Assembly: GCA_934371915.1 (NCBI GenBank)
Contig: CAKROE010000038.1
Span: forward strand, 1 to 21,131
Length of the DNA: 21,131 nt
Direction of reading: 5' to 3'
From: an uncultured Blautia sp.
GTDB taxonomy: Bacteria > Bacillota > Clostridia > Lachnospirales > Lachnospiraceae
Positions 14,960 through 21,131 of this stretch are shown piece by piece; position 1 is the first letter of the stretch; each line of letters begins with the position of its first letter. The position numbers and the translations under genes were made by a program. A model generated the notes under the pieces. It searched no databases, had not been told where the DNA came from, and was given only the letters and a program-made list of their open reading frames with translations.

Positions 14960-16477
14960 ATGGAAAATGAACTACATATAACAGCAAGGGTTCCTCAACA
15001 GATTCAGAGTTGCGAGGAAACCTTTTTTCCAAATAACGGATATGGAACAATTGAGTTAACTCCTTATGGAGATTATTTGCTCAATACCACTTATATCACA
15101 GAAACTGCTGCTCGAAGAACAAACGAGTACAAAAGTGCATACAAGGAGGTTACTGAAAATATGTTTCATGCTTATGAGGAAGAGACGCGTGCATACACAT
15201 CTCTTCATGAGAATATGCCTTTGGTAGAGTCTGCCGTTAAACTCAAAAAAGACTTGATGACTTTGGCTCCTCAAAAATACGAAAGAGGTCGCTTCACTTT
15301 TAGTAAACCCACAAAAGACGACATTGAGAAAGACCTTATAGAAGAGGCAAAGAACATTAACTTTGACATGACAAACACCAATGGTCATGTTGATGAAAAG
15401 ATGTTTGTGAAAGAGCATGTCAATGAAATGATAGAAATTCGTCAACATGCCTGGCAAGAAGCGTGTGACTTTTTCAATAAGATAGAGGATGCACGTGAGG
15501 AAAGAGTAAATGCAAAATTCTATGTTGAGTATAAGACGTTGTACAACAGAGCAAAAGAATACATCGAGGGAAATGAAACCTCTGTAAAGCAAGAACTTTT
15601 GAATTTGTGTGGAAAAGTTTCAGTTCCATACAATCTGAGCCTTTCGTTTGCATATAATCAAACAACGCATATATTAGAAACCTCTATAATAGTGGAAGAT
15701 GGAATTTCTGTTCCCATTTCTAAGGCCGTCATTTTGGCATCTGGAAAGATTTCTATCAAGAATAAATTGGTAAGAGAAACGATTACAGAGAAGACAATCA
15801 GTGCGATCAGTTTAACATATTTCCTTGCAGCTCACTTGTTCAATGTATCTCCCAATGTTCTGTATTTACGTCTTTTTTTGTACGAAAGAAACAAACAATC
15901 TCCATTACTATGGGTAGAATTTGAACGAGAAAAGTTTTTATGCGTTAACCCCTATAGAGTAAGTGTTGTATCCGACATTCTTAGTTATCCGAATGTATTG
16001 GAGTTTAAGAATAGGGCAGATTCAATTGCATTGTGTGCTATGGACAAGGATTCGTTCGATAACAATGTAGCTATGGCTATTCAGCATGCTAATGAAATTC
16101 ATCCTAAGTATCAATCTTCACATGTAGACTTAAACAATGATATAGCTATTTCTTTTGATGACGTAAGTCTTCCGCTTAAAGTGCACAATATAGTGAATGA
16201 AGTTCGTAAGGCAATATCCTTGACGAACAATGACAACAATATTGATGAAGATAGAGATCCTCTATTTCGCCAAGCTGCCGAACTTCTTGTAATACACCAA
16301 CAAGGTTCTACATCATTGATACAACGCAAATTTTCCATTGGATTTATTCGTGCTACACGACTAATGGATCAATTGGAACATGTAGGAATTATTGGACCGA
16401 CACGCGGTTCAAAGCCACGAGAAGTACTCGTTTCGGATACTATACAATTGGAGAATATTTTTTCAAAATTAAAATAA
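14960..16477 (+). CDS. Coiled-coil protein with FtsK-gamma winged-helix domain, no ATPase
   Basis: This 505-aa protein starts at ATG 14960; an earlier in-frame ATG at 14909 would overlap the previous gene by 40 bases. Residues about 50-215 are long charged helices, probably coiled coil. Residues about 215-395 form a mixed alpha/beta domain that I do not recognise. Residues 433 to about 500 are a clear FtsK-gamma domain: DPLFRQAAELLVIHQQGSTS, then QRKFSIGF, RLMDQLE, GIIGPTRGSKPREVLV. In FtsK/SpoIIIE this winged helix reads polar DNA sequences and activates XerD at dif. Here the FtsK ATPase (Walker A GxxGxGKS) and membrane parts are absent, so this is not a translocase. The domain could bind DNA as a regulator of the operon, or recognise a recombinase or protein partner. 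Confidence 0.82.
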   Translation: MENELHITARVPQQIQSCEETFFPNNGYGTIELTPYGDYLLNTTYITETAARRTNEYKSAYKEVTENMFHAYEEETRAYTSLHENMPLVESAVKLKKDLMTLAPQKYERGRFTFSKPTKDDIEKDLIEEAKNINFDMTNTNGHVDEKMFVKEHVNEMIEIRQHAWQEACDFFNKIEDAREERVNAKFYVEYKTLYNRAKEYIEGNETSVKQELLNLCGKVSVPYNLSLSFAYNQTTHILETSIIVEDGISVPISKAVILASGKISIKNKLVRETITEKTISAISLTYFLAAHLFNVSPNVLYLRLFLYERNKQSPLLWVEFEREKFLCVNPYRVSVVSDILSYPNVLEFKNRADSIALCAMDKDSFDNNVAMAIQHANEIHPKYQSSHVDLNNDIAISFDDVSLPLKVHNIVNEVRKAISLTNNDNNIDEDRDPLFRQAAELLVIHQQGSTSLIQRKFSIGFIRATRLMDQLEHVGIIGPTRGSKPREVLVSDTIQLENIFSKLK

Positions 16478-16510
16478 CAATGCGTTAGTGTAGCTAATAT
16501 CAACATCGTA

Positions 16511-18487
16511 ATGATAATGCAAAGTAAACAAATAATTTGTATATTGTTGGCACTGCTCATGTGGAATCCTTTAATGCTTCTTCTTTTGACAAAGAGTTGG
16601 GGCATTACTGCAATAATTACCATGATTGTGATAGCAATATCATTTATGGTGTCAACATCAGAAAGCCTACGTGTAAAAGTGTGGGCTTTCAATTTGTGTG
16701 CTTTGTCGAGCATAGCATTTCATTCAGAATTATTGTTTAGAGAGTTCCTTTCAGACAAGGATATCCCCAATTTATATGAACTTCATGGTAAATACTATTT
16801 CAACAAAACTTTTCTTGACAAAGAATTCAGAACCAATGAATATGTAAGTAGTTACAAAACTAATTGTCAAGGATATCGCATAGACAATTTGTCAAATCCC
16901 TACGATTCAGTCAAAACCTGCGATTGGCTGTTCATTGGTGACTCTTTTACCCAAGGAGCACAAGTTAATTACAACGATTTATATACAACCCAACTGTTCA
17001 GAAACTTTCCAGACAAGATTATTGTAAATGCAGGAATAAGTGGCGCAGGATTGTATGACGAACTGAACTATTTCAAGGATAAAGGCAAAACATTAAAACC
17101 TAAGGTCGTCTTTCTACAGATTGGGGCGTTCAACGATTTTTTCAATATCAAAGAACGTTTTGCTACCTTTCAAGACTATTTGATGGAGAAGTCTGATTTA
17201 TACAGATATTTTGCTTATAACATAGTTTCAACAGATTCTCTTCCTTTGGGCAGATGGACAGAACCGTTCTTCCCATCAAAGAAAGAAAACATTGACTACA
17301 ACATTCTATTCAAGGAAAAATCTGAAGTCAAGATTGCTGATATGAAAGCATTCAAAACTTGCATCAATGCGTGGAAAAAGGAGGTAGAAAGTATCGGAGC
17401 AAAGTTGGTACTATTTCTTATACCATCCAAAGAACAAGTTTCACCTACGCTGTTGAAGGAGGTGATGGATAAATATAGTATCACATCTGCACAATTGGAC
17501 ATGACTGCCCCTAATCGTCTTTTTGAGAACGTCTCAAACGAATTGAACTTGATTCATTATGATTTGACAAAAGGCTTCTGTAAATCAGAAGATTTCCCGT
17601 TTTTCAATCAAGATGAGCATTTAAGTATAAGTGGGCATACCATAATAGCTACAGAACTCACAAAACGCTTACAAAACTATTTAAGTGCAACGAATTTACT
17701 CAGTGTGAAAAATAGCCATGACAGATATCCTTCGTTTCATGGAGATAATCTTCTTTACCAAAGTCAAGATATAGATGGTGGTTACCTTATATGCAACCAA
17801 TGCTTAGACGGAACTAACCGGCAAATAATGGTGAAGAGCTATGAAGAGCTTATACATCCCATCATCTCACAAGATGGTAGATATTTGGCATATACAGAAG
17901 GTAATCAAGAAAGCAGCGAGACTGATGTGACCGTGCGAGATATAGTCTTGAAAACAGAGCATAGGGTAAATGGGAACAAACTGTATGCTGCTATTCCCAT
18001 GTTCAATCATCAAGGGACAATGTTAGCATTGCCTATATGGAACCGGAATAAAGCAAATCCTGCCAACATCGCCATCTATAGTCTTGAAAAGAACTGCATA
18101 ATAAAGACAATACCATCAAAAAGAGAATGTTGGAGACCGATATTCACAAATGATGACAAAAAAGTCTTATACATTCAAAAAGAGAAGTTTTTCAAAATTA
18201 AATCCTTTGACTTGGCAACAGGAGCGATTTCTGAGATACTTTCGTTACCATTTGATATATGGGATATTGCACTATCTCCTTCAGGACGCTACATTGTATT
18301 TGCTGGAAATAAAGAGGGTAATTGGGACTTGTTCTCCTATTGTTTGAAGACCAAAAAGGTAAGACAGTTGACAAAAACAAAAGGGAACGAATGGGATCCT
18401 GCATTTGGAAAATCAGATTCTGATTTGTTCTATGCAGGAACATTTGGCTTTAATGACGGTATTTTTTTCAAGAAGATAGAGTTATGA
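16511..18487 (+). CDS. Membrane-anchored SGNH-hydrolase-like protein fused to a TolB/WD40-like beta-propeller
   Basis: This is a 658-aa protein. Two or three N-terminal membrane segments lie at about 8-27, 31-49 and perhaps 58-72. An SGNH/GDSL fold follows: FIGDSFTQG (Ser145), Gly in NAGISGAG near 173-180, IGAFND with N208, and the distal pair D368 and H370 in DEHLSISGH. All catalytic positions are filled, so esterase or acyl-transfer activity is plausible. Residues about 395-658 form repeated beta-propeller blades (SQDGRYLAYTEG, then SPSGRYIVFAGN and NEWDPAFGKSDSDLFYAG) of the TolB/WD40 type. SGNH proteins paired with MBOAT proteins take part in O-acylation of surface polymers (AlgJ/AlgX, DltD, PatB). 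The stop overlaps the MBOAT start by ATGA. The propeller fusion is unusual in my experience and may supply glycan or protein binding. Confidence 0.82.
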   Translation: MIMQSKQIICILLALLMWNPLMLLLLTKSWGITAIITMIVIAISFMVSTSESLRVKVWAFNLCALSSIAFHSELLFREFLSDKDIPNLYELHGKYYFNKTFLDKEFRTNEYVSSYKTNCQGYRIDNLSNPYDSVKTCDWLFIGDSFTQGAQVNYNDLYTTQLFRNFPDKIIVNAGISGAGLYDELNYFKDKGKTLKPKVVFLQIGAFNDFFNIKERFATFQDYLMEKSDLYRYFAYNIVSTDSLPLGRWTEPFFPSKKENIDYNILFKEKSEVKIADMKAFKTCINAWKKEVESIGAKLVLFLIPSKEQVSPTLLKEVMDKYSITSAQLDMTAPNRLFENVSNELNLIHYDLTKGFCKSEDFPFFNQDEHLSISGHTIIATELTKRLQNYLSATNLLSVKNSHDRYPSFHGDNLLYQSQDIDGGYLICNQCLDGTNRQIMVKSYEELIHPIISQDGRYLAYTEGNQESSETDVTVRDIVLKTEHRVNGNKLYAAIPMFNHQGTMLALPIWNRNKANPANIAIYSLEKNCIIKTIPSKRECWRPIFTNDDKKVLYIQKEKFFKIKSFDLATGAISEILSLPFDIWDIALSPSGRYIVFAGNKEGNWDLFSYCLKTKKVRQLTKTKGNEWDPAFGKSDSDLFYAGTFGFNDGIFFKKIEL

Positions 18488-19695
18488 TAAGAAAGTTTAC
18501 ACTACTTTTACTAAGTCTTGCGTGTTATGCATATTTCACGCAATGGGATGTTGTATACTTTCTTCTTTTGGCAATCTTTGTTGTCTGTTCAACCCACATA
18601 AATAACGCACCCATCAGAAAGGCTCTTGCATTTGTGACTATCGTCAGCCTCATTGCCGGATTTTTATTTTTTAAGTCTGCCACAATTAGGGGAAATATAA
18701 TATTAGGGTATTCTGTATTTGCTTTCTGCGGCTTATCCTTCGTTATAGACCAATATAAAACAAGTCAAAGATATGATGTGATAGACATTCTACTTTATCT
18801 GTTTTTCTTTCCAAAAATGCTGGCTGGTCCAATTGTACGTGTTAAAGACTTTACAACACAACTTAACAAGAACGCAATGTCTAAGCACCAATTGTATCAA
18901 GGCGCAAAACTTCTTATATATGCAAGTTTCCTAAAATTTATTGTTGCTGACTTGGTTTTGAACAATGACATGACAGGAATAGGCTTAAATTTGTTGATGC
19001 AAACAATGATATGGGGCATTCGATTTTATCTTGATTTCTATGCATATTCTCTAATCGCTGTCGGTCTTGGACTCTTTGTAGGAGTCAGGTTGCCATACAA
19101 TTTTAACAATCCATATGGCGCATTGACATTCCGAGATTTATGGCATCGTTGGAACATCACATTGTCTCAATGGCTAAGCAAATATGTCTATATACCACTT
19201 GGGGGAAGTAGATGCTCTGCGGCTAACACATATTTGAACATTGTCTTAACATTTGTTGTTAGTGGTCTTTGGCATGGCATAACCTTACCGTTTGTGTTGT
19301 GGGGAATTTGTCATGGCACATTAGTTTGCTTGGAACGAATTTACCTCAAATATTCAGGAAAGGCATCACGGAAATGGTCGTACAGATTATTTGTTGTTTT
19401 GACAACAATGTTCTTATGGCAACTTTTTCGTCTAACGGATTTGGAACAAATTGCAGACTTTACTGCCCAACTTTGTTCGTTGGCAGCTATCGACAAAAAA
19501 ACATTGATATATGGTATCTCTGCATTTTTGTTATTATACGCAATAGAAAGACCGATAGTAAAACGGCTGATGCTTGGAAACGAGAACTTGCGATGCTATG
19601 TAATTTGCGAAGTGTCGATTCTGTCCATCATGTTGGCTGTATTAGTATTATGCCCACTTCATTATACGTTTAATTTCTTCTATCTAAAATTTTAA
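18484..19695 (+). CDS. MBOAT-family membrane O-acyltransferase, AlgI-like
   Basis: This is a 403-aa polytopic membrane protein with about ten hydrophobic segments. The MBOAT signatures are present: FFPKMLAGPIVR near 110-120, LWHRWNITLSQWLSKYVYIPLGG (H221 region) and SGLWHGITLPFVLWGICHG with the catalytic His near 264. The length is somewhat shorter than the usual AlgI of about 460-500. MBOAT partners of SGNH proteins carry an acyl group, often acetyl, across the membrane onto a glycan or other surface substrate. Translational overlap with the SGNH gene upstream and a 1-base gap to the carbamoyltransferase downstream argue for a shared substrate. The substrate cannot be read from the sequence. 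Confidence 0.9.
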   Translation: MIRKFTLLLLSLACYAYFTQWDVVYFLLLAIFVVCSTHINNAPIRKALAFVTIVSLIAGFLFFKSATIRGNIILGYSVFAFCGLSFVIDQYKTSQRYDVIDILLYLFFFPKMLAGPIVRVKDFTTQLNKNAMSKHQLYQGAKLLIYASFLKFIVADLVLNNDMTGIGLNLLMQTMIWGIRFYLDFYAYSLIAVGLGLFVGVRLPYNFNNPYGALTFRDLWHRWNITLSQWLSKYVYIPLGGSRCSAANTYLNIVLTFVVSGLWHGITLPFVLWGICHGTLVCLERIYLKYSGKASRKWSYRLFVVLTTMFLWQLFRLTDLEQIADFTAQLCSLAAIDKKTLIYGISAFLLLYAIERPIVKRLMLGNENLRCYVICEVSILSIMLAVLVLCPLHYTFNFFYLKF

Positions 19696-19696
19696 C

Positions 19697-21131
19697 ATGG
19701 TCGTATTAGGTATTTCAGCATATTATCATGATTCTGCCGCAGCATTGATCGTTAACGGCAAAGTAACTGCGGCCATATGTGAAGAACGATTGAGCCGTAC
19801 TAAACATGATAAATCGTTTCCTAAGAGAGCAATTGCTTTTTGTGTCGAATATAGCGGTATCACATATACAGATATTGACTATGTAGTATTTTATGAGAAG
19901 CCATTAAGAAAGTTCGAACGTATCTTAACTACTCATATATTTCATGCGCCCAATGGGTTCAAAACTTTTGTAAAGGCAATGCCGATATGGTTAAAGGAAC
20001 GCTTGGACATGAAATCAACGATAACGAAATCTCTGAATGAATTGTGCCATCATAGAATCAAATGGGACATACGTTTCGTTGAGCATCATTTGTCGCACGC
20101 TGCAATGGCATATTTCACATCGCCATTTGAAAATGCAGCCATTTTAGTTGTTGATGCTGTGGGTGAAAATGCCACCACATCACTATTCAAAGCCATTGAT
20201 TGCAAGATTGAATGTATCAAACAACAGAGTTTTCCAAATTCTGTAGGATTGCTTTATTCTGCATTTACTTATTATTTAGGATTCCAAGTGAATTCCGATG
20301 AATATAAGGTGATGGGATTGGCTCCCTATGGAGACCTTTGTGCAGAACAAACACAACGGTTTATCAACATCATCAAGACTAAACTCGTAAGCATAGGAGA
20401 TGATGGAAGCATCATTATAAACCAGAAATATTTCACTTTCATGGTTGGTCTCAGAATGGTAGTTGACCACGTGTGGGCAAATTTATTCGGTATTGCTAAA
20501 AGAGAAACTGATGCGCCAATAAAGACTGAGCACATGAATCTTGCCGCAGCTATACAATATGTGACAGAGGAAATCTTCTTGAAATTGGCTGCTCATATAA
20601 AAGCTTTGACCAAATGCAACAATATTTGCATATCTGGAGGGTGTGCGCTGAATTGTGCCGCAATGGGTAAAATCAAAGCAAGCGGTTTGTTTTCCGGTGT
20701 ATTCATACCTTTTGCCCCTGGTGATGACGGAGGAGCAATCGGTACGGCGTTGGCTTTTTATGCCCTTGCGTCTGGTAAGAGGTGTATGCCAAATGTCTCC
20801 CCATATCAAGGATGCTGCTTTAGGAATGAAGAGGTGGAAAAGACACTAAAGGATGAAAAACTTGAATTCAGTTTTCTCCAAGGAGATAATTTATACGATA
20901 AAATTGCAGTTTCATTGTCCCACGGGAATATAATTGGTTGGTTTCAAGGAAGAATGGAATTTGGTCCTCGCGCCTTAGGTAATAGAAGTATTTTGGCAGA
21001 CCCACGAGACCCTTCAATGAAAGATCGTATAAATGCAAAAGTTAAATACAGGGAAACTTTTAGACCCTTCGCACCTGTAGTAACACAAGATGATGCATCT
21101 CGATTCTTTGAAGATTCTAACTCTCCATTTA
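19697..21131 (+). CDS. NodU/CmcH-family carbamoyltransferase, 3'-truncated by window end
   Basis: The gene starts at ATG 19697, one base after the MBOAT stop, and remains open to the last base, giving 478 codons of an expected 550-620. The N-terminal ASKHA-type domain begins VLGISAYYHDSAAALIVNG, with EERLSRTKHD, VEHHLSHAAMAYF (metal-binding His) and VVDAVGENATT. It continues with DEYKVMGLAPYG, ISGGCALNC and PFAPGDDGGAIG. The C-terminal carbamoyladenylate-forming (YrdC-like) domain starts near 395 and contains FQGRMEFGPRALGNRS and NAKVKYRETFRPFAP. The enzyme uses carbamoyl phosphate and ATP to transfer a carbamoyl group to a hydroxyl, known on Nod factors, cephalosporins, aminoglycosides and other small molecules. 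The acceptor here is unknown. It may share one with the MBOAT/SGNH pair. The operon may continue past the window. Confidence 0.93.
   Translation, partial: MVVLGISAYYHDSAAALIVNGKVTAAICEERLSRTKHDKSFPKRAIAFCVEYSGITYTDIDYVVFYEKPLRKFERILTTHIFHAPNGFKTFVKAMPIWLKERLDMKSTITKSLNELCHHRIKWDIRFVEHHLSHAAMAYFTSPFENAAILVVDAVGENATTSLFKAIDCKIECIKQQSFPNSVGLLYSAFTYYLGFQVNSDEYKVMGLAPYGDLCAEQTQRFINIIKTKLVSIGDDGSIIINQKYFTFMVGLRMVVDHVWANLFGIAKRETDAPIKTEHMNLAAAIQYVTEEIFLKLAAHIKALTKCNNICISGGCALNCAAMGKIKASGLFSGVFIPFAPGDDGGAIGTALAFYALASGKRCMPNVSPYQGCCFRNEEVEKTLKDEKLEFSFLQGDNLYDKIAVSLSHGNIIGWFQGRMEFGPRALGNRSILADPRDPSMKDRINAKVKYRETFRPFAPVVTQDDASRFFEDSNSPF

Noticed and set aside
15056..15592. A 178-codon minus-strand open frame
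   Set aside because: It is a shadow of the FtsK-gamma coiled-coil gene: Phe/Cys/Leu-rich without any motif and lying wholly inside that gene.
14960..16477. Calling this gene a DNA translocase FtsK
   Set aside because: Only the gamma domain is present. The ATPase motifs and membrane region are missing.
16478..16510. Possible internal promoter in the longest intra-operon gap
   Set aside because: Only 33 bases with no TAnnTTTG or TTTG element.

Overview
The window looks like an accessory region of a Bacteroidota chromosome, most likely Bacteroidales of the Prevotella/Porphyromonas kind. This rests on two promoters with the Bacteroidota -7 motif TAnnTTTG, a DUF1573 exported protein, an IS4 transposase of the DUF4372 type and weak Shine-Dalgarno sites. 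The assignment is from memory, not a search. Base composition changes along the window: the first gene is near 50% GC, the two small exported-protein genes are far more AT-rich, positions 3422-3906 are GC-richer again, and the long operon from 5092 is AT-rich. Accessory material therefore seems to have been laid down next to a host-like gene.

Layout. Positions 1-891 hold the 3' part of a ViaA/CoxE-like VWA gene. Positions 957-3421 hold two tandem expression cassettes with near-identical promoters, leaders and terminators but unrelated cargo: a 208-aa exported protein of unknown function, and an exported DUF1573 plus WG-like-repeat protein. Positions 3422-3906 have no supportable gene. A terminator-like hairpin lies at 3907-3947, followed by a decayed IS4-family transposase on the minus strand (3963-4941).

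From 5092 to the right edge, 14 plus-strand genes are packed with gaps of 33 bases or less or with short stop/start overlaps, so they look like one transcription unit of more than 16 kb. In order they are: (i) a TerY-type phosphosignalling group (stand-alone TerY-C-like zinc protein, Ser/Thr kinase with zinc ribbon, TerY VWA protein, PP2C phosphatase) and a membrane protein with TPR-like repeats; (ii) a complete His-Xaa-Ser (Hxs) system: exported HxsA with nine His-x-Ser triplets and two peptidoglycan-binding-like domains, HxsD, and two radical SAM enzymes, HxsB and HxsC; (iii) a zinc-ribbon/PH-like protein and a coiled-coil protein ending in an FtsK-gamma winged helix but lacking an ATPase; (iv) a cell-surface modification group: SGNH protein fused to a beta-propeller, MBOAT acyltransferase, and a NodU/CmcH carbamoyltransferase cut by the window end.

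My working model (inference) is that HxsA is synthesised, modified by HxsB/HxsC with HxsD, exported and held on peptidoglycan, while the kinase/phosphatase/TerY group decides when this happens and the SGNH/MBOAT/carbamoyltransferase group decorates a glycan or HxsA itself. Each module is known separately. Their fusion into one operon, with an orphan FtsK-gamma protein, is the most interesting thing here.
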